Shown here one piece after another: positions 18,340-26,516 of a stretch of DNA of 64,000 nt. Source of the stretch: JAFDWR01 sp038216655 (GTDB lineage: Bacteria; Armatimonadota; Fimbriimonadia; Fimbriimonadales; Fimbriimonadaceae); the NCBI GenBank assembly GCA_038216655.1, contig JBBQPZ010000007.1, positions 62,001 to 126,000 on the forward strand, given 5' to 3'. The notes under the pieces are model-generated. The model was not told where the DNA came from, did not search any database, and worked only from the letters and a program-made list of their open reading frames with translations. A program made the translations under genes and the position numbers. The number at the start of each line of letters is the position of its first letter. Positions within the stretch are counted from its first letter, which is position 1.

Positions 18340-20220
18340 CTACTTCAGCACTCCGCCGTTCATTTGGAAGTGCTCAACGATAGGCCCCAGCGAGAGAGCC
18401 GGGAAGAACGTGAGGGCACCGACAATCAGGACCACTCCGACGAGCAGCCCTACGAACGTGGCGTTGTCGGTGGGGAACGTCCCCGCCGAGGCGGCGACGA
18501 TCTTCTTGCGGGCCATACTCCCAGCCAGGGCAAGGAGCGGGATGATCATCAGGAACCTACCCACGAACATGGCGATGCCGAGGGTGAGGTTGTAGTGCGG
18601 CGTGTTCGCGGTAATGCCGGCGAAAGCCGAACCGTTATTGCCGGTGGCGCTCGCGTAGGAGTAGAGCATTTCGCTGAACCCGTGGGCACCTGAGTTGTTC
18701 AGGTTGTTGCGGGTCGAGCCGTAGTAGGTGTCGTTGCCGCCGTAGGCGGCGCCGGGGAAGAAGTTCAGCGCGGCCGACGCAGGCAGCTTGGCACGATCGG
18801 CCTCGTTGTCCTTGGTGATCGCGACGGTCGCGTTGGCATCGTCAGGCTTGCCGTTCGTAGCGTAGTTGGCGTTTGCGCTCCAGGCGGAGAAGCCAAGGAT
18901 GCTTGCGGCCAATACGAGCACGGCGAGCATCGCCATCTGCACCTCGAACTTCTCGATCTTCTTCCCGAGATACTCCGGGGTGCGCCCGACCATCAGGCCA
19001 GCGATAAACACCGCGATGACGGCGAACATGAGCATCCCGTAGAGGCCCGCCCCGACGCCACCGAAGATCACCTCACCGCTCAAGATATTGAACAGAGGGA
19101 CGAGCCCGCCGATTGGCGTGTAGGAGTCGTGCATCGAGTTCACGGCCCCGCACGAGGCACCGGTCGTGACCGTCGCGAACAAGGTCGATGAGCCGATGCC
19201 AAACCGCATCTCCTTCCCTTCCATGTTGCCGCCCGTCTGGGTGGCGGAGGCGACTTGGGTGATGCCCGCCTTGGCGAAGTTCGGGTTACCAGATTGCTCG
19301 GCGATGTTGCACACAAAGGCCCCGGCCAAGAAAAGCGCGGACATTGCGGTGAAAACCGCCCAGCCCTGCCGGACATTGCCAACCATCTTGCCGAACGTGT
19401 AAGTCAACGTAGCGGGGATGCTGAAGATCAGGACGAGGGTGAAGAAGTTGGCAAACGGCGTCGGGTTCTCGAACGGGTGCGCGGAGTTCGCATTGAAGAA
19501 GCCGCCCCCGTTGGTGCCGAGTTGCTTGATGATCTCCTGGCTCGCGACCGGCCCCATGGCAATCGTCTGCTTGGCCCCTTCGAGCGTGGTGATCGTCTGG
19601 TACGGCTTGAAGTTCATCGGAACCCCCTGCTGCACGTAGACGAGCGCCCCCACGATGCAGATTGGGAGGAGGATGTACAAGGTTGCCCGGGTGCAATCGA
19701 CCCAGAAGTTGCCGATCCCGTTTGCGCTCCGGCGGGCGAAGCCTCGGATCACGGCCACCGCGATCGCAATTCCGACCGCCGCGGACGCCCAGTTATGGAT
19801 CGCCAGCGAGACCATGTTCGAGAAGTACGACACCGCCAACTCCGGCGAGTAACTCTGCCAGTTCGTGTTCGTGGTGAATGACGCGGCCGTGTTGAACGCG
19901 AGATGCGCCGGCATCTGGGTGCCGTCATAGTGCTGCGGATTCAGCGGCAGCATTCCCTGAAGTCGCAGCAACGCGTACGTTAGGAACAATGTGACGGCGC
20001 TGAACATCAACATCGCTCCCGCATAGGCGGTCCACTTCATGTCCTCCTCGGGGTTAATGCCGAGCAACTTGTAGGTCAGCCGCTCGAGCCATCCGAAGAC
20101 GGGAGTCATGAACGTCCGTTCGCCCTGAAACACGCGCGCCATGAAGATTCCCAGCGGTTTCGTTATCAGGAGCAGGACTACAAAATAGATGAGGATCTGT
20201 AGAGTCCCTTCGATGTTCAC
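18340..20220 (-). CDS. kdpA: K+-transporting ATPase subunit A
   Basis: 626 residues from a GTG start immediately after the kdpF stop. Channel-like subunit that binds potassium: four selectivity-filter-like regions are recognisable (FNTAASFTTNTNWQ, GTNGGGFFNANSAHPFENP, TTGASCGAVNS, and SATGNNGSAFAG). Ten or so membrane segments. Slightly longer than the Escherichia coli protein because of a periplasmic insertion near residues 455-500 (NGKPDDANATVAITKDN). Confidence 0.97.
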   Translation of the reverse strand: MNIEGTLQILIYFVVLLLITKPLGIFMARVFQGERTFMTPVFGWLERLTYKLLGINPEEDMKWTAYAGAMLMFSAVTLFLTYALLRLQGMLPLNPQHYDGTQMPAHLAFNTAASFTTNTNWQSYSPELAVSYFSNMVSLAIHNWASAAVGIAIAVAVIRGFARRSANGIGNFWVDCTRATLYILLPICIVGALVYVQQGVPMNFKPYQTITTLEGAKQTIAMGPVASQEIIKQLGTNGGGFFNANSAHPFENPTPFANFFTLVLIFSIPATLTYTFGKMVGNVRQGWAVFTAMSALFLAGAFVCNIAEQSGNPNFAKAGITQVASATQTGGNMEGKEMRFGIGSSTLFATVTTGASCGAVNSMHDSYTPIGGLVPLFNILSGEVIFGGVGAGLYGMLMFAVIAVFIAGLMVGRTPEYLGKKIEKFEVQMAMLAVLVLAASILGFSAWSANANYATNGKPDDANATVAITKDNEADRAKLPASAALNFFPGAAYGGNDTYYGSTRNNLNNSGAHGFSEMLYSYASATGNNGSAFAGITANTPHYNLTLGIAMFVGRFLMIIPLLALAGSMARKKIVAASAGTFPTDNATFVGLLVGVVLIVGALTFFPALSLGPIVEHFQMNGGVLK

Positions 20221-20221
20221 T

Positions 20222-20311
20222 TCAAAACTTCTCCGGTTTCAGCAAGGCGTAAAACAGATAGACCAGGACGAGGAGGCAGACGAGGCCAACCCACACGTAT
20301 TCAGGATTCAT
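20222..20311 (-). CDS. kdpF: KdpF-like small subunit
   Basis: 29 residues, begins MNPEYVWVGLVCLLVLV and ends LLKPEKF: a single hydrophobic helix followed by the KPE(K/R)F tail characteristic of KdpF. Ends one base before the kdpA GTG and starts inside the end of the preceding tiny ORF (11-bp overlap), so it is part of the kdp transcript. Stabilises the Kdp complex in other bacteria. Confidence 0.88.
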   Translation of the reverse strand: MNPEYVWVGLVCLLVLVYLFYALLKPEKF

Positions 20312-20408
20312 CCGAGATATCCCCCTGGAGGCGCTCGCACCCCCGCACATAGGCGAACGCGACAATGTAGAACACCAACGGAACAAAAATGAAAAAGAGG
20401 TCGCTCAT
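20301..20408 (-). CDS. Tiny kdp-linked membrane protein (35 aa)
   Basis: 35 residues: MSDLFFIFVPLVFYIVAFAY then VRGCERLQGDISDES. One predicted membrane helix ending in a Cys-Glu-Arg-Leu motif. ATGA overlap with the 51-residue ORF upstream and 11-bp overlap with kdpF downstream argue that it is translated as part of the operon. Small proteins ending in a CERL-like motif are, to my knowledge, common in front of kdpF in several phyla but uncharacterised. Confidence 0.68.
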   Translation of the reverse strand: MSDLFFIFVPLVFYIVAFAYVRGCERLQGDISDES

Positions 20409-20560
20409 TTGTTCGAACCCACTTGCGGGTCGTTGTCACCAGTCGAATTGGGCACGTTTCGGGGATTGGCCGAAAGACCGCGATGGGTTTGCTTGGCCGC
20501 GAGGCTTCGCATTCCGAACAGCACAATCAGGAACAGAAGGAAGCAAGTGAGGTTGTCCAT
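20405..20560 (-). CDS. Small kdp-linked membrane protein (51 aa)
   Basis: 51 residues from ATG 20560 (MDNLTCFLLFLIVLFGMRSL, then a polar tail ending DPQVGSNK). One hydrophobic helix near the N-terminus. Its TGA overlaps the next start. First ORF after kdpE; about 150 bp of non-coding DNA upstream could carry the kdpFABC promoter. No family recognised; could be a leader ORF. Confidence 0.45.
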   Translation of the reverse strand: MDNLTCFLLFLIVLFGMRSLAAKQTHRGLSANPRNVPNSTGDNDPQVGSNK

Positions 20561-20711
20561 GGGCTGGCTCAAATCCTCACCGCCTCCGCGGGCGCATGGC
20601 GATCGAAAGAGCTCGGCTAAGGGAAGTTCCCATACCGATATGCTGAAATCCAGGCTGGTCAAGGCCGAATCAGGATCGGTGGAGAGTCGGTCAAGAAAGT
20701 GTCAAGAGCGA

Positions 20712-21407
20712 CTACTCGGTGCGCAGGCGATATCCCACCCCAGGCTCGGTGGTCAGATAGCGAGGCTCGGCCGGAGTGGCCTCGAGCTTATGCCGAAGCT
20801 GGCCCATGTAGACCCGCAGGTAGTGAGTCTCGATCTCGTAGGCGGGTCCCCAAACTTCGGTGAGAAGCTGCTTGTGAGTCAGCACCTTCCCCGCGTGCCG
20901 GATCAGGAGGGCAAGCAACTTGTATTCGATCGGGGTGAGATGAATCTCCGTACCGTCGCGCCAGACCTGCCGCAACGCGAGGTCCACCCGCAGTCCACCC
21001 GCCTCGAAGACGGGATCGGGCGGATCGTCCGCCGAGCGACCGCTGTGCCGCAAGGCCACGCGGATACGCGCGACCAGTTCACCGACGCCAAACGGTTTGG
21101 TCAGGTAGTCGTCGGCACCCGCGTCGAGGGCGTCGATCTTGTCTTGTTCCTGGCCTCGGGCGGAAAGCACGATGATCGGCACTTGGGTCCACTCGCGCAG
21201 GCTTCGCGCGACCTCCACGCCGTCCATGTCCGGAAGCCCCAAGTCAAGCAAGACGACGGCGGGGTTTGACTTGGCGGTGATGCGAATTCCCTCGGCCCCG
21301 TTCTCGGCTTCCAGAAGCTCGTATTCCTTGGGATCGAGACTCGCCCGGAGGAACCGCCGGATGGGCAACTCGTCGTCGATGACCAGCAAACGGATGATTT
21401 CAGCCAC
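20712..21407 (-). CDS. kdpE: Response regulator of the Kdp system (OmpR family)
   Basis: 231 residues. Receiver domain with acidic pair Asp11/Asp12, phospho-acceptor Asp55 in LLDLGLPD and Lys in the YLTKPF motif; C-terminal winged helix (EIHLTPIEYKLLALLIRHAG, THYLRVYMGQLRHKLE, LTTEPGVGYRL). Overlaps kdpD by 8 bp and lies upstream of kdpFABC in the same direction, so it most likely activates that operon. Confidence 0.96.
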   Translation of the reverse strand: MAEIIRLLVIDDELPIRRFLRASLDPKEYELLEAENGAEGIRITAKSNPAVVLLDLGLPDMDGVEVARSLREWTQVPIIVLSARGQEQDKIDALDAGADDYLTKPFGVGELVARIRVALRHSGRSADDPPDPVFEAGGLRVDLALRQVWRDGTEIHLTPIEYKLLALLIRHAGKVLTHKQLLTEVWGPAYEIETHYLRVYMGQLRHKLEATPAEPRYLTTEPGVGYRLRTE

Positions 21408-24063
21408 GGGGGACCTCGGGGGGCTTCAGCTTGGGGATTTCAACATGAAAGACCGCCCCCGTTCCCTCACGCCGGTTTTCAACCCAGATCCGGCCCTCGT
21501 GAAGTCTCATGATTGCGCGCCCGATGGCCAAGCCTAGCCCAAATCCGGTGGAGCTCGGACGGTCGTCGGTCCGAAAGAAGCGTTCGAAGATCGTCACTTG
21601 CTGATCACGGGCGATGCCGGAACCGTGGTCGGCGACGTCCAGAACGATCACCTCCGACTGCACGCGGGCGGCGATATCGATACCCGTCCCGGCGGGCGTG
21701 TGATTCGCCACGTTCTCGAGCAAGTTTGCGACGACCTTTTCAATCAGCTCTCCATCGACTCGGACCAGCGGTAAGTCTCTCGCGATCTCAACCTTCACTT
21801 CGCGGCCTTCCAGCAGCTCTCGCGAGCGACTAAGCGCGTTGCCCACGATCTCCTCAAGTGAGTTCCACTCGAGCCGAGGCTGGACGTTGCCAGACTGCAG
21901 CCGCGTCATGTCGAGCAGATTCTGGACCTGCAGATTCAGGCGTACCGACTCGTGGTAGATGGTGTCGGACAGCTCCCGCGCGTCACCCTTGCCATCGCGC
22001 AGGGCGCTCGCCGCGCCTGAAATAGAGGTCAGGGGCGTGCGGAGGTCGTGGGAAATGGAGCTAAGGAGTGCGTTACGCATCCTTTCCGACTCGGTCTGGA
22101 CTCTAGCCTGATGAAACTCCTTCGCGAGCAGGGTTCTCTCAAGCGCGAGGCCGAGGCCGTTGCTGAAAGTCTCAAGCAGATTCTTCTGCGCGGGGGGCAT
22201 CGGCCACGCGCCGGGCTTTGGATAGATCGCGATGACGCCGAGGGCTCCGCTTGTCCCGCACAGAGGTAAGTAGAGCCCCTTCGAGCCTGGAAGCGTGTCG
22301 GTCCCGAGACCCGCTTCCTCATTGTGCTGGAGCGTCCAAGCAACAACGGCTGCCTCCGACGGATCGTGCTCGATTCCCGAGAGAGAGGGAGCAATGGGCT
22401 TGGCGTCGCCGCTGATCAGGATCGCGACATCGGCCTCAAATACCTCCCGAATCTCCTTGGCCGCCACCTCGGCGATCTCTCGCTTGCTGCGGCTTCGTGC
22501 CATCTCTCGGCTCAGCGTGTAGAGGGAGGCGGTTCGCCGTTCGCGTTCGGTGGACAGTCGCGCCTCACGTTTGAGACGCAACGCGAGCGAACTGATAAGC
22601 AAGGCAACGACGAGCATCACAGCGAAGGTGAGCAGATATTGCGAGTCGGACACCGCGAGGGTGCCCCTGGGGGGAACGAACATTACGTCGAACGAGACGA
22701 CACTCAGAACCGAGGCGAGGATCGCCTCTCGGGGACCCCATCGGCTCGCGACCACAGTCACCCCAAGGAGGTAGATCATGATCAGGTTCGTCAGTTCAAG
22801 CCGTCGGTAGAGAAGCGCGCAAATGCCCGTGGCGAGACCCGTGACCGCGATGGTGAAGAGGTAACCGCTGAGGTGGCCGCGCTCCAGAAAGACCTGCGAC
22901 GTGCGGGGGCGGTTCGGCGGGGCCTCGGCAGTGATGACGTGGACGTCGATGTTGCCGCTCCGGCGGACGATCTCGTCGACCACCGACCCGTAAAACATCT
23001 CGCGCCAGCGCTCCTTAACCGGCTTGCCGACGATGATCATCGTGGCGTTGCGCTGCTCGGCATAGCGGACGACCTCCCCGGCGATATCGTGACCCTTAAG
23101 CGTCACCGTATGCATGCCAAGGGACTCGGCGAGGTCTAGCGCGGCGCGTGCGCGGTCTTGATCCTCAGGCGAGCGCGAACTCTGCCGATCGCTTTCGACG
23201 AACACCGCGAGCATTTCGGCGTGGGAGGAAGCGCCGATTCGGGTCGCGGCACGGACCACGCGGGCACCGAGATCGTTCGGTGCCACGCAAACGAGGATCC
23301 GCTCCCGCGTCGCCCAAAGCCCCTGCACGCCCTGCTCGGTCCGGTAGGTCTGCATCTGCGCATCGACCCGATCGGCGGCGCGGCGCAGCGCGAGTTCGCG
23401 GAGGGCGATCAGGTTCCCCTTTCGGAAGAACCCTTCTAGAGCGTGCTCAATGCGGTCGGGGACGTACACCTTGCCGTCTCGGAGGCGCTGGATCAGTTCG
23501 TCGGGAGGAAGGTCCACGACCTCGATTTCGTCGGCTCGCTCAAGGAAGGCGTCCGGTACCATCTCGCGAACTTGGACGCCGGTGATCTGGGCGACGACGT
23601 CGTTCAGGCTGGCCAGGTGCTGTATGTTGACCGCGGTGTAGACGCTGATTCCCTCACGCAGAAGCTCTTCGATATCCTGCCAGCGCTTGGCGTGGCGCGA
23701 GTCGGGGATGTTAGTGTGGGCGAGTTCGTCGACGAGGATGAGTTGGGGGCGTCGCGCGAGGGCGGCGTCGATATCGAATTCCCTCAGCTCGACCGACTTG
23801 TACTCTAACCGACGGAGGGGCAACACTTCCAGGCCCTCGAAGAGTGCCTCCGTCTCTTTGCGTTTATGCGTCTCGACGATGCCGACGACGACGTCGGTCC
23901 CACGGCGAAGCTGTTCCTGAGCCTCGGAGAGCATGGCGAAGGTCTTGCCCACGCCCGCCGACGCGCCGAGGAAGACTTTGAGCTTCCCCTGCCGTTCGCG
24001 CTCCTCTTCGCTTCGCAAAGATTCAAGCAACGCGTCTGGATCGGGTCGTTCGCCTCTCACCAC
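21400..24063 (-). CDS. kdpD: Sensor histidine kinase of the Kdp system
   Basis: 887 residues with the full KdpD plan: N-terminal KdpD domain with Walker A GASAGVGKT (residues 33-41) and VDELAHTN, a universal-stress-like domain (about 250-370), a four-helix DUF4118 membrane region (about 395-490), a GAF domain, then HisKA (SISHDLRTPLTSI near residue 670) and an HATPase domain ending with the GFGLGLAI motif. Senses potassium limitation or turgor and phosphorylates KdpE. No truncation seen. Confidence 0.97.
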   Translation of the reverse strand: MVRGERPDPDALLESLRSEEERERQGKLKVFLGASAGVGKTFAMLSEAQEQLRRGTDVVVGIVETHKRKETEALFEGLEVLPLRRLEYKSVELREFDIDAALARRPQLILVDELAHTNIPDSRHAKRWQDIEELLREGISVYTAVNIQHLASLNDVVAQITGVQVREMVPDAFLERADEIEVVDLPPDELIQRLRDGKVYVPDRIEHALEGFFRKGNLIALRELALRRAADRVDAQMQTYRTEQGVQGLWATRERILVCVAPNDLGARVVRAATRIGASSHAEMLAVFVESDRQSSRSPEDQDRARAALDLAESLGMHTVTLKGHDIAGEVVRYAEQRNATMIIVGKPVKERWREMFYGSVVDEIVRRSGNIDVHVITAEAPPNRPRTSQVFLERGHLSGYLFTIAVTGLATGICALLYRRLELTNLIMIYLLGVTVVASRWGPREAILASVLSVVSFDVMFVPPRGTLAVSDSQYLLTFAVMLVVALLISSLALRLKREARLSTERERRTASLYTLSREMARSRSKREIAEVAAKEIREVFEADVAILISGDAKPIAPSLSGIEHDPSEAAVVAWTLQHNEEAGLGTDTLPGSKGLYLPLCGTSGALGVIAIYPKPGAWPMPPAQKNLLETFSNGLGLALERTLLAKEFHQARVQTESERMRNALLSSISHDLRTPLTSISGAASALRDGKGDARELSDTIYHESVRLNLQVQNLLDMTRLQSGNVQPRLEWNSLEEIVGNALSRSRELLEGREVKVEIARDLPLVRVDGELIEKVVANLLENVANHTPAGTGIDIAARVQSEVIVLDVADHGSGIARDQQVTIFERFFRTDDRPSSTGFGLGLAIGRAIMRLHEGRIWVENRREGTGAVFHVEIPKLKPPEVPRG

Positions 24064-24137
24064 TCTGAGCCTGACACACGTTCGCCCGATTCCGCCGAAT
24101 CAGAGGCGTCAAGAATTCGTAAGTCTTGACACCAAAA

Positions 24138-24163
24138 GGGCCACGGCGAAATCGCCGCGGCCC
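24138..24163 (-). terminator. Rho-independent-type terminator after the prepilin gene
   Basis: GGGCCACGGCGA and TCGCCGCGGCCC form a 12-bp stem with one mismatch; on the minus strand it is followed by TTTTGG. It sits 30 bp past the stop of 24194-25108, so it should end the lipoprotein-lacI-prepilin transcript before kdpD. Confidence 0.7.
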
Positions 24164-24193
24164 TCTGGCCTCTCTACCCTGTTGGGATCAAGA

Positions 24194-25108
24194 CTAGTGG
24201 ATACCGGGGAAGCCCCAGCCGCTTCCGTTCATGTAGCCGTAGTACCAGTTCCAGTTGTTGACGTTGCGGCGATCCAGCCAAATGTTCTTGAACCACTTGA
24301 GCTGACCCTTCTGCATGACCTTGGCATGGCCGTCGACGTAGCTCATCGGAGCGGTCTTCGTGAATCGGTAACGAGCGTGAGCCGCGCACTCCCAGGCGCC
24401 ATTGCTGGCGGAGGTGCAGTCGGAGTCGAATACCGGCGAGTAGACCGATGAGCCGACCGTGTAGACATCGACGCCGTCTCGATAGACGGTGCTGGGATCG
24501 CCCGCAGTGTTGCAGATCGAGCCGACCCACTGCTGCTGCCAGTCGTGGAACCAAGGATAGTTCCAATCGCTCTGGTTGGAGCCTTTCTCCATCATCGCAA
24601 TCTTGTCGGCCGAGGCCTCGATGTCGGATTGTGAGACGCCCGGGTTGCACGCGCCGCCCTGGTTGTCGAAGTTATCGACGAAGATCGCGTGATGCACGCC
24701 GTAGGAGAACTGGGCACCGCTGGCCTGGCCCGGCTTAGGCGAGCGCGGGTTGCCCGGGCTCCAGAAGATTCCCGTTTGGGCGAAGTTCTGATCGACGTTG
24801 AGGACGCTGACCTTCTTGTCGCCGCTCTTCACGTAGGGGTAGATTGCGGTCGCCCACGTGACGTGATTGTCGCCGGAGCCGTATTCCGACTGCGGGAAGT
24901 AGTCATCGGAGTCGCCCATGTACATGTGGACGCTCAGGGTGAGTTCCTTCAAGTTGGAGAGCGACGTGATCTTTTTGGCGGCCAACTTCGCCTGGGCGAA
25001 GACTGGGAAGAGGATCGCGGCAAGGATCGCGATTATGGCGATAACGACGAGGAGCTCAATGAGCGTGAAGCCCTTGAGCGGCAAATGATTGCGAGTGGTT
25101 CTGTTCAT
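24194..25108 (-). CDS. Prepilin-type N-terminal cleavage/methylation domain protein
   Basis: 304 residues. Type III prepilin signal: cleavage expected after Gly13 in LKG|FTLIELLVVIAIIAILA, followed by the usual hydrophobic helix and AQAKLAAKK. The remainder is a secreted domain with aromatic-rich segments and a late SYVDGHAKVM, the DGH motif of the prepilin-like proteins abundant in Armatimonadota, Planctomycetes and Verrucomicrobia. They may be pseudopilins of a type II secretion-like machine or surface proteins. Located 9 bp after lacI on the same strand, which suggests sugar-dependent expression. Confidence 0.85.
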   Translation of the reverse strand: MNRTTRNHLPLKGFTLIELLVVIAIIAILAAILFPVFAQAKLAAKKITSLSNLKELTLSVHMYMGDSDDYFPQSEYGSGDNHVTWATAIYPYVKSGDKKVSVLNVDQNFAQTGIFWSPGNPRSPKPGQASGAQFSYGVHHAIFVDNFDNQGGACNPGVSQSDIEASADKIAMMEKGSNQSDWNYPWFHDWQQQWVGSICNTAGDPSTVYRDGVDVYTVGSSVYSPVFDSDCTSASNGAWECAAHARYRFTKTAPMSYVDGHAKVMQKGQLKWFKNIWLDRRNVNNWNWYYGYMNGSGWGFPGIH

Positions 25109-25117
25109 TAGGATTCC

Positions 25118-26137
25118 TCAGCTTCGAGGCGGAGCCGTACTGTTTCGAATGTCCAACGGGCAAGGCAAGGTGTGTGATCGTCGTTCAGGGAGCTTCCCTT
25201 CGATCATGTCAAGTAATTCGCGGGCCGCGAGGGAGGCCATTTCCATGATCGGTTGGCGGATCGCTGTGAGGCGTGGGCGGGTGGAATCGCAGTATTGGGT
25301 GGAGTCAAACCCGATCACGCTGAGTTGGCGCGGGACGTCCACGCCCTTCTCCTCGCAGATCTTCAGCAACTGACCCGCGCAGCGTTCGCTCCAACCAATC
25401 ACCGCGGTGTGGGGAGGCCGGGAATTCCACCAATCGGAGAACTCGGCGAGTTCCCATGACCATTCGGCGAGGTCGTCGTCCCCCATGGGCACGCCGCGGC
25501 GGGCCATCGCTTCGGCGAAGCCGGATAGGCGGTCGTTCGAGTCGGAGCCGTCGTTCTCTTCGTTCTCTCTCAGGAAGAGGATGCGTCGGTGGCCCAATCC
25601 CCAAAGGTGTTCGACCGCGGCTTCCAATCCGCCAGCGTTGTCGCAGCGGACAAAGACGGCGTCGGCTTCCTGGGAGGGGGCGGGGGCGTTGAGGGCGACG
25701 ATCGGAATCGGGCAGTCATGGATGATCTGCATCGTCTTCTCGTCGCGAACGAGTCGACACCAGATCACGCCATCCAAACGTCCGTCGGCGAGGGAGCCCA
25801 TCGTGTCGGCGTGATCGAGTTCGGCGAGGAGCGCGATGCGGTAGTGGCGCTTGAAGGTTTCTTGGCAGACGCCGTCGAGCAGGTGCATCGTGTAGAGCGG
25901 TCCGCTCCCGATCCCGGCCAGATGCTCGAAGTAGATTCCGATCGTCTGCGAACGGCTGCTTCGCAGGATGCGGGCGTTCGCATTCGGGACGTAACACATC
26001 TGCTTGGCGATGTCACGAATGAGTTGGGCTCGCTCGGGGCTGACCCGAACGCTGGTGCTGGCGTTGTGCAGGACCTTGGAGACGGCAGCAGAGGAAACTC
26101 CCGCTGATTTCGCAATGTCCTTCACGGTTGCCGGCAT
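25118..26137 (-). CDS. LacI-family transcriptional regulator
   Basis: 339 residues. N-terminal LacI helix-turn-helix (VKDIAKSAGVSSAAVSKVLH, residues about 4-23) with hinge region, then a type I periplasmic-binding-like effector domain (TIGIYFEHLAGI, VIGFDSTQYCDSTRPRLTAI). In this family the effector is usually a sugar. It is divergent from a GH5 enzyme and the space between holds three similar pseudo-palindromes with central CG, the usual LacI-type operator architecture, so I infer control of both transcripts. Five bases after the lipoprotein gene. Confidence 0.92.
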   Translation of the reverse strand: MPATVKDIAKSAGVSSAAVSKVLHNASTSVRVSPERAQLIRDIAKQMCYVPNANARILRSSRSQTIGIYFEHLAGIGSGPLYTMHLLDGVCQETFKRHYRIALLAELDHADTMGSLADGRLDGVIWCRLVRDEKTMQIIHDCPIPIVALNAPAPSQEADAVFVRCDNAGGLEAAVEHLWGLGHRRILFLRENEENDGSDSNDRLSGFAEAMARRGVPMGDDDLAEWSWELAEFSDWWNSRPPHTAVIGWSERCAGQLLKICEEKGVDVPRQLSVIGFDSTQYCDSTRPRLTAIRQPIMEMASLAARELLDMIEGKLPERRSHTLPCPLDIRNSTAPPRS

Positions 26138-26141
26138 GGGA

Positions 26142-26369
26142 CTAGCGCCCCTTCCCGGCGTCTCTCGGCGACTTGTCCAAGTGGAGCATCTCTTTCATCT
26201 TCTCCCTGCCTTCCGGCGTGAGGCTCTTGTCGTCGTCGATGGCCTTGGCCCGAGCGACGTTCGCTTTGTCGATCTCTTCCTTGGTGGGCGCGTTCATAGA
26301 CGTGCCGTTGTCGCAACCAATCAGCAAGATCGGGATAAAGAGCGTGAGTGCCTTGACGAGATTCTTCAT
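26142..26369 (-). CDS. Small lipoprotein
   Basis: 75 residues. Signal peptide with lipobox LLIGC (Cys19), then a charged helical region rich in Lys, Glu and Asp (TKEEIDKANVARAKAI, EGREKMKEMLHL). First gene of the operon with lacI. No family recognised; the charged helix resembles small lipoproteins that accompany sugar-responsive loci in this group, but that is a weak impression. Confidence 0.65.
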   Translation of the reverse strand: MKNLVKALTLFIPILLIGCDNGTSMNAPTKEEIDKANVARAKAIDDDKSLTPEGREKMKEMLHLDKSPRDAGKGR

Positions 26370-26395
26370 TGAACATCCGATCGGGCGTCCTGCCC

Positions 26396-26411
26396 GATTA
26401 ACGGAATAATC
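26396..26411. promoter_or_regulatory. Operator-like site 1 (LacI type)
   Basis: GATTAACGGAATAATC. One of three related 16-bp sites sharing GATT at the left and ATAATC at the right; closest to the lipoprotein-lacI operon, 27 bp upstream of its ATG. Confidence 0.55.
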
Positions 26412-26440
26412 ATAACACGATATTTCTGCGATTGGTCTAT

Positions 26441-26456
26441 GATTTTTCGAATAATC
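26441..26456. promoter_or_regulatory. Operator-like site 2 (LacI type)
   Basis: GATTTTTCGAATAATC, one base from a perfect palindrome GATTATTCGAATAATC with a central CG. Best of the three sites. Confidence 0.65.
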
Positions 26457-26498
26457 ACGCCTTTTTTGCCTCTTTGAGCCAAAAACCAGCGATAGAAT

Positions 26499-26514
26499 GA
26501 TTTATCGGATAATC
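26499..26514. promoter_or_regulatory. Operator-like site 3 (LacI type)
   Basis: GATTTATCGGATAATC, ending two bases before the GH5 ATG, where a bound repressor would block transcript start or ribosome access. Site spacing is 45 and 58 bp. Confidence 0.58.
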
Positions 26515-26516
26515 AT

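Noticed and set aside
16250..18595. Long open frame on the plus strand opposite kdpB and part of kdpA
   Set aside because: It mirrors genuine kdp genes in an antisense frame, is rich in His/Arg/Glu/Gly typical of shadow frames in high-GC DNA, and matches no family.
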